Shown here: positions 11,894 to 23,626 of the stretch, piece by piece
How the letters are laid out: every line of letters starts with the position of its first letter
How positions within the stretch are numbered: the stretch's first letter is position 1
NCBI GenBank assembly: GCA_004802725.1
Contig: SGPM01000150.1
Coordinates: forward strand, 1-62,713
Direction of reading: 5' to 3'
Length of the DNA stretch: 62,713 nt
Source of the DNA: Antrodiella citrinella
Taxonomy: Eukaryota; Basidiomycota; Agaricomycetes; Polyporales; Steccherinaceae
Position numbers and translations under genes: made by a program
Notes under the pieces: model-generated
What the model saw: only the letters and a program-made list of their open reading frames with translations
What the model was told of the DNA's origin: nothing
The model's database searches: none

Positions 11894-11997
11894 GGACGTA
11901 GCGCGTGACGAAGGCTGCAGGACAGAGTTGTTCAGGGTGGGGTCAATACGACGATAAGGACGATACTGGCACTGTCTGTACTATCTTACCGACCACC

Positions 11998-14050
11998 ATG
12001 TTGTTTGCCAACTACTTTCATCGTCGTGACTGGTGAGTGTTCAGTTCAATGCCCCTGCAGCGCAGCTAAAATAACTTTGTTATAGTGCGGCGAAGCAGCA
12101 CGAGAGACAAATGCGCATTCAAAGTCTCCCCCCTTCCTATCGTGCTCCCCTGTCGAAGGCCGACAATGAGATATTACACCTGAAGACCTCAGAGGTCGTG
12201 AGCCGCGTTAAGGATGGCAAATTGGACCCTTCTGACGTTCTCAGAGCCTACGGGAAGAAAGCGCTCAAGGCTCAGGAGGCAACGAATTGCCTCACAGAAA
12301 TCATGATTGAACAAGCTGAAGTATGGGCCAAACAATGTAACCGGCAGGGTCCTCTAGCGGGCATGCCCGTCAGTCTGAAAGACACGGCCGGCGTTGCAGG
12401 ATATGATTCCTGTATTGGCTACTCTGCGTGGATCAATAAGCCTATCAAGAAAGATTCTGGGCTGGTTCGACTCCTACGCGACGCTGGTGCGATACCGTTC
12501 GTCAAGACGAATATTCCCATCACCCTGCTCTCTTTCGAGTCTAACAATGAAGTCTTTGGTCTTGCCCGTAATCCACACGTGAAAGAATATTCGCCTGGCG
12601 GATCTTCTGGAGGTGAAGCAGCACTTCTTGCTTATGGCGGGTCTCGTATCGGTATCGGCACAGATGTCGCAGGCTCTGTGCGCAATCCTGCGTAAGTGGT
12701 AGCTTCAAACCACGTCTGTAGTCTTATTTCTGATACCGAAATTGCCCACTGTAGACATTACTCCGGCATCTACACCATCAAGGCTTCGATGCACCGATTC
12801 CCCAAGACAGGTAATGGCACAAGTATGCCAGGGCAAATCGGTATACCTGCTGTCTACTCTCCCATGACGCGAACACTCGAAGACTTGGAAACGTTCTGGC
12901 GCGCTGTAGTCAGCATGAAGCCTTGGAAATACGACCATTCGGTGAGTCGCTATACCTCACGCTCTACTCTGAGCGAAGCAGAGGTTGACCATGTCCCAGT
13001 GCATCCCGCTTCCGTGGCGTGAAATTACGCTCAGCAAGAGATTGAAATTTGGTGTCATGTGGGATGACGGTAAGCCAATGCGTGGTGTACACTACAACGC
13101 CTGTTGATCTTGTCCTAGGTGTCATTATACCATCACCAGCTTGTCGACGAGCTCTGAAGACAGTTGTTGACGCTCTGGAATTTGCGGGTCATGAAATCGT
13201 AGCGCTGTAAGTATATTCGTGGCAGACGGCCCAGGAATTTGCTCATGACTTCTGTATATCAGCGACCCTCCCAGCCCATACGAAGCTCTCAAAGTTAGCT
13301 CTCAGCTTCTGCTTGCTGACGCATGTACGTCGTTCTCTAACTTAGGCTAATTGCGTATTCTAATACCTCTACAGGTAAAATTGTAACCAAGCCCATCCGT
13401 TGGGGCGAATGGAACGATCTCGGAGTTGTCCAAGCTCTCCGAATGTTCCATGTCCCTGGATTCGTTCGGCGTCTTTACACGTGGTACATTCGGTACATTC
13501 GTCGGGACGAGGTACATGCTGGTCTTGTGGAAGATTGGTACCAGAAGGATGTCGTGGAGTATTATGGGCTGATATCCAAACGAGAGGCGTACAGAGAGAA
13601 GTGGTTTGACATGTGGTCCAAAGAAGGCTACGACTTCGTGTTGACTGTCCCTAACGCTTTACCTGCCGTCCCACATGGAGGAATGAAAGAGGGGTGGAAA
13701 GCATGTGGATACACTTTCTTGTTCAACATGGTACGTATCCTGTAAGCCTATAAAATCCGAACCGGGTATTCATCGAAGACATCCTACAGCTTGACTATTC
13801 TGCCGGAGTGCTGCCAATCACCCATGTCGATCGCACCCTGGACACACTCTCCGACTTCAAGCCTAGGAATTCCATTGAAGCCGGCACGTATAAGGCGTAC
13901 GACGCCAACTTGATGCACGGTCTTCCTATTGGAGTTCAAGTAGTAGGACGCCGATTGGAAGAAGAGAAAGTGCTTGAAGGCATGAAGCTGATTGAAGGGC
14001 TGCTGCGTCATAATGGAGAAGCATACGAACTGTTGGAGGTCGTGGATTGA
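11998..14050 (+). CDS. Amidase-signature enzyme (acetamidase/fatty acid amide hydrolase type)
   Basis: Amidase-signature family hydrolase, cleaving an amide to acid plus ammonia or amine; the substrate is unknown. Exon 1 (11998-12032) encodes MLFANYFHRRD and splices over GTGAGTGTT..TATAG to exon 2 at 12086. The catalytic Ser-cisSer-Lys set is visible: Lys in GMPVSLKDTAG, the Gly/Ser-rich core YSPGGSSGGEAAL, and the nucleophile Ser in GTDVAGSVRNPA. Later exons give GIYTIKASMHRFPKTG, IGIPAVYSPMTRTLEDLE, PSPACRRALKTVVDAL, TVPNALPAVPHGG and a last exon ending YELLEVVD. GIPAVYSPMTRT and MHGLPIGVQVVGRRLEEEK match the fungal acetamidase-like branch. About 550 residues, normal for the family. At least seven short introns. 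The next gene downstream is a damaged tandem paralogue in the same orientation. Confidence 0.9.
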
Positions 14051-14836
14051 TGCACCCTCTAAGGTGGCGACTAGTCTACTTGTTCGTCATCCTTTTCATC
14101 GTCATTGTGACTCAATGCTGAATCACATTTCAGACCTCAGAAATGAGTCCGTGGAAGATGGCGGGTGCTTTGTTGTGCTATACTGTATCTCACGACTCCG
14201 AAGACATAAGGAGTAAATTGTATGACTATGCGAACAATTCGCTGTCACGATCGTATGCGATGCGCAACCTGATAGCCACGGATCTGACGCAACATATTCA
14301 GACGCAGCCACATTGCAAAATACACCGAACCCACATAAATCCCGACATCTGCTATTTGCTTAGTGTGTTATAACTCTACTTGATCCATGGAAATAATTGT
14401 TCTTACGTTCAGTGTATCTTAGTACTTGCGCTCTATAGATGAACAGGCACTGGCCAAGACCATCAAGCAAAGAAGGCCATATCTTGACTTACCAAGGACT
14501 TGCTTAGCGTTCGCAATTTCCGTCAGTTGCCGCAATGACCCGCAGCTGCATGGTGTTGCTCCTATGCAGCTATGCCTTGCCCTCCCTCTGGTCTCAAATT
14601 CTTCGGATGAACCTCTCTACACGACGCGGATAGTGCTAACCGTTCTCGTAAGTTTTAGCTACTGTCATTCGGTGCAAGTGTCCGATGTGGCGAACGGCAC
14701 GACACGTAGAGCGTTCAGCGTAAGGATGAATATGACGCCTCTGATTTACAACTTTCACAGGTATGAGACAGAACTATAAGGCCAGTCTCGTTCTTAATGT
14801 TCATTCCCAAGTCATGATTCGTATTCCCTCCTCCTT
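14051..14836. other. Spacer between the two amidase copies
   Basis: Nearly 800 bases between the amidase stop and the start of the second copy. It should hold the first copy's 3' UTR and the second copy's promoter. The one longer open frame (14426-14779) has no recognisable domain and no good splice neighbours, so I do not call it a gene. Confidence 0.4.
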
Positions 14837-16926
14837 ATGGTTTCAGAGTTTTCCAATACAGTCATCAACTATATCTTGGAATACTTCGCCCATCGACGCG
14901 CATGGTAAGTTTTATTTCGCAAATTGACGCCGTTCATCGCTCAACAAAACTCTCGACTTCACATTGACAGTGCGCACAAGCAGCAAGAAAGGCGGGACAG
15001 GATTGGTCATCTTCCTGCCAAGTACCACACTCCACTTTCCTCGTCCGAGAACGAGATCNTACATCNTCCTATCTCAGACATCGCTCGAAATGTCCAATCT
15101 GGCCGGCTCGATGCTGTGGAAGTTCTCGTCGCGTACATCAAGAAGCTCTCAAGGCACAGGCCGCAACAAACTGCCTCACGGAAATCATGATCGACAATGC
15201 CGAGACTTGGGCGACGGAATGTAACAAGANCGGCCCTCTTTCAGGTGTTCCAGCTTGAAGAACCAGATTATGGTAGAGGGCTACGACGCGTGTATCGGAT
15301 ACTCGGCGTGGACGAATAAGCCTATGCCNGATGGTCCATTGGTGAGGANGTTGAGAGACGCGGGCGCGGTCCCGTACGTGAAGACCAACGTACGATCACC
15401 CTATTATCTTTCGAGTCGTACAACGACGTNTTTGGCCGCTCAACAAACTAACAAGGCGTACTCCCCTGGTGGTTCATCTGGAGGCGAAGGTGCTTTGCTC
15501 GCATACGGTGGCTCGTGATTTGGTATGGGTACGGATGTCAGNGGCTCCGTGCGGTGCCCTTCGTGAGTGCTATGCTGACGCGTGCAATTGTCGATATTGC
15601 CCGTATCTAACTCTTTTTTCAGGCATNATTGTGGTGTNTACACGATCAAATCATCCATGGGTCGCATGGTTNGGACTGGAGCCGTCACCAGCTTGCCAGG
15701 CATGATCGGCGTGCCTGCAGTATATTCTCCAATAACCAGAACACTTGATGACTTGGAGNCTGTCTGGCGAGCNNNGANNNNTNCGGAANNNNNNNNNNNN
15801 NNNNNNNNNNNNNNNNNNNNNNNNNNNNNNNNNNNNNNNNNNNNNNNNNNNNNNNNNNNNNNNNNNNNNNNNNNNNNNNNNNNNNNNNNNNNNNNNNNNN
15901 NNNNNNNNNNNNNNNNNNNNNNNNNNNNNNNNNNNNNNNNNNNNNATNNNNTCNCTGACNTCNNNGNNNTNNGNGGTTGCGAAANCTAGTCCCGCGTGTC
16001 ACAGAGCTTTGAAGACCGTTGTTGACCGTTTGAGAGCTGCTGNCCACGGAATTGTTGATATGCAAGTCTCACAGTGTCCTGTATATTATTGTCCTCCAAA
16101 CTGATTGGCACATTCCATCATAGAAACCCACCGAGTCCCTACGAAGGTTTCAAGACCGGTCTTCAACTACTCCTTGCCGATGCTTGTATGTGACTCCTCA
16201 CTCTGCACTGTGTATTGTCCGTGTTGACCTACCTGATCCCTAGGCAAAGTNCTTCGTCGCCCATTCCGCCCTGGAGAGACGAACGACGCNAGCCTCGCTG
16301 TCGTCGGTCGCATCCTCAACCTACCTTGNCTATTTCGGAAAGTATACGTCTGGTACCTTCGACACATCCGCCAAGACGAATACGAAGCCGGACTGGTAGA
16401 AGCTCTCCACAAGAAGACCGTAGAGGAATTCTACGNATGTGTGGTGGACAGGGAGGTGTATAGTGGTTCCAGTACTGGAAGGAACAAGGGCTGGANTTCG
16501 TGCTGTGTGTCCCGAATGCTTTGCCAGCGATCCCGCATGGTGATCCGAGGACGGGNTGGAAGACGACGTTGGTTANTGTGCTGTATAATGTGGTATGTCA
16601 CGGTCCTCTCCGAGTGAAGCTCACGACTTCGGGCTCTGATATTGTCTTGGATGTGTGTTGTAGCTGGATTACACTGCTGGCGTAATGCCCGTCATNAAAG
16701 TCGATCGTACACTCGACGCAATGCTGAAGCCCGAGCCTCGGAACATCATTGAACGTGAAGCCTACGCTGTGTACGATGCAAATAAGATGCACGGCCTTCC
16801 CGTAGGCATTCAAGTCATTGGCNGAAGACTAGAAGAGGAGAAGGTCCTCGCAGGCATGAAGCTGACATCGATCGACTTCTGCAGAAAGNTGGGCAGCCAT
16901 ACGAGCTTCCCGAGCCAGTCGATTGA
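14837..16926 (+). pseudogene. Second amidase-signature gene, frame-damaged and gapped
   Basis: Tandem paralogue of the preceding amidase with the same exon plan: exon 1 MVSEFSNTVINYILEYFAHR splices over GTAAGTTTT..TGACAG to AHKQQERRDRIGHLPAKYHT. Conserved blocks survive (GYDACIGYSAWTNKPM, AYSPGGSSGGEGALLAYGGS, GTDVxGSVR, KMHGLPVGIQVIG, and a C-terminus ending PYELPEPVD). However, the frame shifts at least four times: after VAYIKK, at the block that should read VSLK, around VKTNV, and one base short just after LAYGGS. The stretch that should carry the catalytic lysine has lost bases. Isolated Ns lie beside several of these points and a 157-N run removes part of the middle, so sequencing error and real decay cannot be separated. 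Intact, it would be an amide hydrolase like its neighbour. Confidence 0.8.
15789..15945. other. Assembly gap (run of N) inside the second amidase
   Basis: A solid run of 157 N, edged on both sides by mixed bases and N (about 15773-15788 and 15946-15984). It falls between the block ending ITRTLDDLE and the block starting SPACHRALKTVVDRL. Nothing can be said of the missing sequence. Confidence 0.98.
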
Positions 16927-17196
16927 GCGAACAGGAGGTACAATACCCGTACTACAGAACGATTCAGCTGCTTCGCAAGAGAGGCATACTAGTTTGATTT
17001 GGGTGAGATTCGTTCAACTTGGCTACACATAAAAACAGACTTTCGTTTCGAACACATTGCGGGGGCGTAAAAGGACCTCAAACAAATACAACATTTCCTA
17101 AGGTAACAAGCTTCTCTTGCACGCACAACATTCATCTCCTNTTTCCACAACAATAATTCAATGGAGACAGTCCTTGACGATAAAGGATATTNAGAA

Positions 17197-19608
17197 TCAC
17201 TGTCCCTCGATGGCCATAAGACTGCCAACGAATGTCATGATCTGCAGACGGTCGCATCAGCCTTGGAACATGTAACAAGGGGGAGTTTGCTCACCAGTCG
17301 AGGACGGACATCCACAATATCCTCAGGCACGAGGAAAATCAGCGCGTTCATCTTACGTGCGATGGAGATAGCCAGTTTAGCTATCAGCGAAACAAGCATC
17401 AGTGAGCATATTCCGACCGCCAAAACAACCGAAACGCACCGTTCTGGCGTCTCTCCTCGTAGTCGCCGTTATCACTGACGTTAATGATGAGGGTAGGGTC
17501 GACGATACCGGGACGAAGAGCCTCCAGGAGATCGAGGAAAAACAGCCCGGTGGTCAGCGAAGGATCCTTGAACGACCGGATAGGTTTGACAGTGGGTTTG
17601 GCACGCTGCGCAGTGGTATTGGCCCATTTGAGGATCTCGGTATCGCTGATGGGTCGGCCCTGACCAGTCTTGGAGAGCGAGCTCAGCGTCTTGACGATGT
17701 TCATACTACGAAAAATAGATGATGAGCCACGATGAAGGGTAGTGAGATGACACATTCAACTCACCGCATCAGCTGCCAGACAAGACCAAGGACCAACGTC
17801 TTCGACGCATCGGTGATATCCGCACCCTGGATGCCCACCAAATGCATACCGTTCTGCCTGCCCAGATCCACAACGTAGTTGCAGTTCTCCACTTGCTTGA
17901 AGCGCGACAGAGTGGATTGATTCGGCGTAACACCGATGTCTTCCTCCTCTTCCTCGCCCTCAGCGTTGATGTGTGTCTCCACCGCAGCCTGAGCACCGCC
18001 TTTAGGCTTGCTAACACGTCGCCATACGACACTCCCTGGCATGATCTTATCGAACGCTTGCAAAATGATGAGACCATCTCGGAGGTTCTGGAACAGGTTG
18101 AACACGCCCGGCTCGACACCGAGAGAGTTGAGCCAGAGCATGAAGACACGAGCTTCGCGTTCACCCTCAGCGTCGAAATCCTCGACGACACCATAATCCT
18201 TGGCTTCCTGCTCATCGAGAGGCTCCAATCCGGGATAGTTGTTGAAAAGATTGGCAACGAAGGCAAGGTTCAACCGCGGGTTACCCGCTACCAGAGATGC
18301 GGGTGTGAGGTACTTGCGACAGCCTATCGCGGCGGCGTTTTGCAATACCTGGACAGCATGATCAGTCCGACGACATCGCAAAATTGTCACGATCTACCCA
18401 CCTCTTCGGCACGCTGACGGACATCGCTAGTTTGGAGTGGTGCACGAGAGCAGTGCTGTGGTTGCAACTGATTCAAGAGGATTGTATAATTCTCTGCGTC
18501 CGAAACATCTCGGCTGAAGTTCTTCACCCTGTATAAATGTAAGCGAACCTGAATTTGACAGAATGACTTGATTTTATTCACCTTCTGTTCCATCCAGCTG
18601 CTTTCAGATGGTAGTTGAACCAACGCAACAGGATCTGGTCGGGTGTCAATCTCAGAAGGTCATCGATGGTTTCCCCCTCCTCGCACAGCCGGTACAATTC
18701 AGGGTGAATCTTGATATCGACCTGAGCCAGCAGACCTCTCCGAATGACCTGCCAGATAAGGCCCAGAATCAGATGCTCCCTTCCCTCGATGATGTCTGTA
18801 GAGCCAATGTTGACTACAGAGCAACCAATGGCCTTCGCAGATGTGATGACAATGTTATTGTTTTCCGTCATCTGGAATGCATTGAGGGGCTTGCGCGCGG
18901 TGGGCTTGTTGAGTACACGAGGATCAATCGTCTCGGGCACCGAGTCGTTGATCAGTTTACAGAGGATGAGACCGTCNCGAGCCTCATCGAACAACTGCAT
19001 AGTGGTCGTTGGAATGGGCAAGCGAGAACCGACATCGGGGTCATCTGCGAGGACCTGAGAGTGCATTTGAACATCTCCAACACAAGACACGATAGTGGGG
19101 GGGGGGGCGGTACTTACTGAGTTGATATGATTTGTGAATTCAGAGAATTCATCCTGGTTGATAGTGTGGCTAACGTTCACGTTGGAACCGTGCACAGTGA
19201 CCTTTCCCGCCTTGTTTGGAAGGATAGAAGCCTGAGTTTGTGACGATCGTAACTTGGCGTTCAACTGTATGCGTGAAGATTAGCATACTGAAGGGGAGCG
19301 CAATGTAGAATACTGCGCACCTCGACCCAATCTTCCAGCTCCACTTTACCACTCGCATCTACGCTGACTTGCTTCAACGTCTCTCGAGCACGGTCATACG
19401 ACTCGCCATTCGCCTGCAGAACGCGTAGAACCTCGGTTTTGTCGATCCTGCCAGGAGTGTCGGTAGAGATCGCGCTGTTGATCTACAGGTTAGTAACAAG
19501 CCCTCAGCCAACGGTTTGAAAGAAAACTGACTTGAAACGACTGATCAGGTCGAACATATCATCTTGGGAGACTTCTGGGAACTTTTTGCGTAAACGGAGG
19601 ACGTCCAT
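17197..19608 (-). CDS. SAC6: Fimbrin/plastin, actin-bundling protein
   Basis: Fimbrin cross-links actin filaments through two tandem actin-binding regions, each of two calponin-homology (CH) domains, at actin patches and rings. The start MDVLRLRKKFPEVSQDDMF leads into an N-terminal EF-hand-like region (TPGRIDKTEVLRVLQ, VSVDASGKVELEDW). CH signatures follow: DGLILCKLINDSVPETID, NAFQMTENNNIVITSAKAIG, LGLIWQVIRRGLL, TPDQILLRWFNYHLKAAGW, LRDGLIILQAFDKIMPGSV, NCNYVVDLGRQNGMHLVGI, LVLGLVWQLMR. The last exon ends IMTFVGSLMAIEGQ with TGA at 17197-17199. Length and domain order fit yeast Sac6 and animal plastins, though the EF-hand loops are poorly conserved and may not bind calcium. At least seven introns; one contains a G11 run near 19097. 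One ambiguous base lies in the first CH domain (18977). Confidence 0.95.
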
Positions 19609-20033
19609 GGTCGTTGTTGTGTATGGGTCGTGAAGAGTAGAAGTTCAAGGAGTTATATGGGAGGGGAAACCGGGGCCCTCGCGTAATTATTTATTATGCT
19701 GTAGGCGGCGGTGACGTCTTAGATCTCAAGCGCCCATGTTTGCACTGCACGAGTCAATTGCCCCAACAAAACTCAGCAAAGCTCTACAGGTCCGCAGCCA
19801 TTCGCAGTTCTGGAACACATATGTTTGCATGGTATTGCATGAGTCGGACAAGCATCTCTCGGATGCGATTATTACATGGGAGGACAGAACAATTACAACT
19901 TACGTAGAATAAAATAGCTAAAGTAGTGGTGAGTCGGGATTGGAAAAGTCTGCGATGCAAAATCATACAAGAAGGAAAAAGAAAATACACCGTCATTACT
20001 CACATGTCCACAAAAAGTCTCAACCATGTCCGT
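19609..20033. other. Fimbrin promoter region
   Basis: 425 bases between the fimbrin start and the stop of the next minus-strand gene. It is AT-richer than its surroundings (TAATTATTTATTATG near 19685-19700) and holds no gene that I can see. Confidence 0.4.
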
Positions 20034-21521
20034 TCACCGCAGCTTCCCCACTTTCATCGTCCTCAACGTGTCGATTACGGTCTCAATATCCTCCTCTCGC
20101 CACCTGTCCCCCGCCACACGATGGGTCGTCACCGAACGGAGGGTGCCCATGGACCTCTGCGCCGACAGCCTGTGAGGGACCTCAAGCTCCGGCCTGTTGC
20201 TCAGAGTCTGGTCAGATCCGACAGAGGAGCAGCGCGGACTCGAGAGCTCGCCAGGCATCGACGAGATCGACATGACATGGACGCTATTGCGATGCCGCCT
20301 ACGCGTCCACGCGCACCGCGTCTCCGGTCGTTTGGTCGGCTCCACAGCGGTATCGTTTGACTGACGTTCCTTGCTTGGTTCGTCGTCGTCTGCCGATACG
20401 CTGTGTCGCCTGCGGAAAAACTTCCAGCTGTGTAGCTTAGCGCTCAGCTTCGAAGATAACGGCGACGATGGAGCGGTGGGTGTCTCCCCGGACAACAGCT
20501 TCGGGGGAGGGGCGAACAACACCGCGGTAGGAACGTGGGACACGTTTACCCACGGTCGGGCTGCTACTGCGGCCTCGGACACAGGTGATAAAGTGAGCGC
20601 GTCATGACACTTCCGGGAGTTCGGCGTCGGTGAGCGAGACGAAGGAAGCCATGGAAGTGAAGGGTCTGCATCCAAGGAAATAGTCGTCAGGATTGTCTCG
20701 TTGGCGCAATCCAGCCCTTGCGACGAGTCCACGGCGATGAATGCAGAATTTCGGTGAGAGAAGGTGATAGGGGATGGTGGCGCGGACGACTGCTCTGAGC
20801 AGCAGTCCTTGACATCGAGATCATTGGCGCCGTCATCATGACTGTCGGGAATAATCTCGAAGCTTTCCTTGACGTCATGTCCCATTGACGATGTAGAGCG
20901 ACTAGGGGGGTCTGAACATGGTGAAGGAGAGGTGGGTGGTACAGGTGGAAGTGGTGGAAGAGCTTGAGGCTCAATCCAGCCGCTAGAAAAGCAGCATGCG
21001 ATCATGGAATCCGTGTCTGAAGAGGTTGATGAATCAGGGCTGGGGGTGCGGCGGGAGAGGCCTAGGTTTGCGATGCTTTCTTTTGTAGATCGTGGGGCGC
21101 GGTGCTCCGATAAAGCGCTTGACCATGATAGCCTGTGTCTTGAGGGCCGACTTGACGTGCTTCTGTGATGAGCATGATGATATGGTTCAAGCCTTGGTGG
21201 ATGTGATCTTTGGTACATCATTGGGGATGATTCGCATACACCTGGATAGATACCGATTCTTGATACTTCTACGACTGAGTTAGGACACTCGGTATCGGAG
21301 TCGGGCATGGTGGGAGTGGCGGGGCGCGATGAGCTCTTCCCGAAATCTCGAGGAAGACGAGCCCTGCATTTGCTCGAGGGAGGAGGGGTTAGAACGATTC
21401 GGATGTCGATATCTGGGGTAATTGCGCGTCGGTCGTGTGGGACAACATCTGGAAAAGAAGAAACAGGCAAGTGTATGGGCATATTACGGCGAGAACGTGG
21501 GCAGAAGAAAAGAGCAAACAA
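20034..21521 (-). CDS. Ser/Pro-rich hypothetical protein
   Basis: A single 495-codon frame with no recognised domain. Residues 1-60 include a possible basic/hydrophobic start (MFALFFCPRSRRN). The middle is low-complexity Ser/Pro/Asp, with PQALPPLPPVPPTSPSP as a possible SH3-binding proline motif. The region around 360-375 (SKLHSWKFFRRRHS) is basic. The C-terminus is the most ordered-looking part: DRWREEDIETVIDTLRTMKV. Most of the protein is probably disordered, perhaps a regulatory or scaffold protein; function unknown. A TATATA element at about 21594-21599 lies ~75 bases upstream, which supports the first ATG. An ATG 13 codons in (MPIHLPVSSF) is an alternative start. Confidence 0.7.
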   Translation of the reverse strand: MFALFFCPRSRRNMPIHLPVSSFPDVVPHDRRAITPDIDIRIVLTPPPSSKCRARLPRDFGKSSSRPATPTMPDSDTECPNSVVEVSRIGIYPGVCESSPMMYQRSHPPRLEPYHHAHHRSTSSRPSRHRLSWSSALSEHRAPRSTKESIANLGLSRRTPSPDSSTSSDTDSMIACCFSSGWIEPQALPPLPPVPPTSPSPCSDPPSRSTSSMGHDVKESFEIIPDSHDDGANDLDVKDCCSEQSSAPPSPITFSHRNSAFIAVDSSQGLDCANETILTTISLDADPSLPWLPSSRSPTPNSRKCHDALTLSPVSEAAVAARPWVNVSHVPTAVLFAPPPKLLSGETPTAPSSPLSSKLSAKLHSWKFFRRRHSVSADDDEPSKERQSNDTAVEPTKRPETRCAWTRRRHRNSVHVMSISSMPGELSSPRCSSVGSDQTLSNRPELEVPHRLSAQRSMGTLRSVTTHRVAGDRWREEDIETVIDTLRTMKVGKLR

Positions 21522-21593
21522 GCAAGAGGAATGCTTAAATTCAGGCGAAGAGGACAGAAGATGGGTATATAGGAAAGAGCGACACGGGGTAGG

Positions 21594-21599
21594 TATATA
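21594..21599 (-). promoter_or_regulatory. TATA box candidate
   Basis: Minus-strand CTATATACC about 75 bases upstream of the ATG at 21521, a usual TATA-to-start distance for fungi with short leaders. A second TATATACCC lies at about 21565-21573. Confidence 0.4.
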
Positions 21600-22681
21600 G
21601 AGGGCAAAACAAAACGGAAGCGAAATGGAGCGTCAGTGGATGCATAGAAAGTCTTAAAAAAGGCTCGAGGATGTTCGAGGACGCCACAATAGATGGGAAA
21701 CAGCCCGCTGGGGTAGCAGTCGATGGGAAACAGCCTGTAACCTGTCGCTCAATACATGACACAGATTAACAGCGACTTACCATAGTGACATTCATATCCA
21801 CCTCCCTGTGGGACGGTGATCCGATCCTAGCAGGCTATATCCACTGCATGCGAACTTCCATGATGAGCCACATGTATAGATTGTTCAAGGAAACGGCAAC
21901 GCACAGCGTATGAGTAAAAAAACAAAGCGGGGGTGTACATCAGAGAACGGCAGGGTGGACCTATGAATGAATGCCCAGAGGTTGTAGGAGAAAGAACAGG
22001 GTGTGTAATGTTAGCTCTCGGGCTATGCGGCACATTGAGATCAGCTGTTCCATCGTCGCTGTCCCTGTCCATCTATGGCTGCTAACCTGTGTGAAGAGAA
22101 GATTTGGGTATGTCAGTTGCCGTTCCAATTCCCTATCAAATGATTCGAGTTGCTCACCTTCATGAGGCTGGAATTCTCAAATGAGACTTCATGGCGATTT
22201 GACATGGCAGCATCGCTGATGGTATGGGATGACACTTGACCACGCCTCGTCGGTCGGAAAGAACGTCAAGATAGGAAGGGTCTAAAAGCAAAACAACCTT
22301 GTTCCATTGTCTCGTAGCTAAACTCGAAGAGCTAAGAAGATATCGACTCGGGCAAGACTGTCAAGAGGCCGAAGCACAGGGTCCTCCGTAACACGACGCG
22401 ATAATTTTGAGCGCCGTGTTACCTGTTTTAGATATTTTCGCCATATACGGCAGGTGGGCCATCTGCCCGGGGTGTCCCATCTGACCTCCATTGCCTGTAT
22501 TACATAATTGCATCACGTTGATCACTGCGTCCATTCCGAAGTTCGAACACTCTCGAGCTCGACTACGTGGCATTGTCACCCAACATTTAGATTAATACTG
22601 AGGTCTGAGACTTTGTAGTACTGATTCTCGGGTGAGTATCTCTCCCACTTCAAGCATATCCGAGACTGACGCGTTAGTAGC
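21600..22681. other. Intergenic, no gene recognised
   Basis: About 1.1 kb of divergent promoter space between the Ser/Pro-rich gene (-) and the APH-like gene (+). A repeated GATGGGAAACAGCC occurs at about 21692 and 21722, 30 bases apart. Open frames are short and featureless. Confidence 0.4.
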
Positions 22682-23503
22682 ATGCTTGCGCTGCTTTGGA
22701 ATTGGTTATGCAATCGTTGGAGAAGGCTATTCCTCCCATACCTCTTCCGACATGCACAGCGTCTCAAACTCAATGTCCATCGTTTAACGAAAGCTACCGT
22801 CTTGAAGAAATCCTTCGTCCAAGCTCATTTCACCGAGGCACATGCCATGGAGTTCGTCTCGCGTCATACCACGATTCCCATTCCGAGAGTTTACGACTAC
22901 TGGGAAGATGCTCAATCAACCTACCTGGTCATGGAATACATACACGGGGAGCGATTGGACCGGATATGGCGCTCACTCACGGATCCGCAGAAAGCTACAG
23001 TCATGAGCGTCATACGTTCCTACATCGACCAACTGCGGGCTGTGAAGCAGCCAGCTCACATGGAGGGGTGGATAAGCACGGTGACAGGCGGCTCTGGTCC
23101 AGAACACCGCTTCTCTAATTATCTCGAACCCTGCAAGTCCGTACGCGAGTTCCACGACTGGCGCACCGCGAGTCTTGTGCCGTTCGCAATGGGTCACGAG
23201 CCAACGACGCGTCGTCTGAGCGAGATACGGAAGACCATGCGGGATGATCAACGCGTGTTTCTTACACATTGCGACATCCAGAAACGCAATATACTCATCA
23301 GGGTGGATGGAGATGGGCCGGAGGATGTTGAAGTGGTTGCGTTGCTGGATTGGGAGCAATGTGGGTGGCGACCAGAGTACTGGGAGAAAGTGAAGATGGA
23401 GTCTGCCTATGAAGGCAACACTTGGAAGGAGTTACTTCCAGGCTACGAGGACGAATATGCAATTGAGGTAGAGCTCCAGCTTATCTCCGGTCCACCGCTA
23501 TGA
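22682..23503 (+). CDS. APH-fold kinase-like protein
   Basis: A 273-codon intronless frame of the fungal aminoglycoside-phosphotransferase-like family, which shares the protein-kinase fold and phosphorylates small molecules; the substrate is unknown in most fungi. Visible blocks: KATVLKKSF (possible ATP-site lysine region), HTTIPIPRVYDYWED, TYLVMEYIHGERLDRIW (hinge), the Brenner motif FLTHCDIQKRNILI, and LLDWEQCGWRPEYWEKVK with the metal-binding DWE. The Brenner motif usually reads H-G-D; here it is H-C-D with the catalytic Asp kept. The C-terminal GYEDEYAIEVELQ is usual for this fungal group. The N-terminus is short of a typical glycine-rich loop, so the true start may lie upstream or the lobe is reduced. 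Confidence 0.85.
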   Translation: MLALLWNWLCNRWRRLFLPYLFRHAQRLKLNVHRLTKATVLKKSFVQAHFTEAHAMEFVSRHTTIPIPRVYDYWEDAQSTYLVMEYIHGERLDRIWRSLTDPQKATVMSVIRSYIDQLRAVKQPAHMEGWISTVTGGSGPEHRFSNYLEPCKSVREFHDWRTASLVPFAMGHEPTTRRLSEIRKTMRDDQRVFLTHCDIQKRNILIRVDGDGPEDVEVVALLDWEQCGWRPEYWEKVKMESAYEGNTWKELLPGYEDEYAIEVELQLISGPPL

Positions 23504-23626
23504 AGGGTACGAGAGCTACCTGAGGTGAGCCGCACGGCGATATCTTTCTTGTGTCAAGTAGTGTTTCCTTCATATGTTGCTTTACTTCTCGTCAAGCTCT
23601 ACACGACGCGCTAAGACTCCTCTTTG

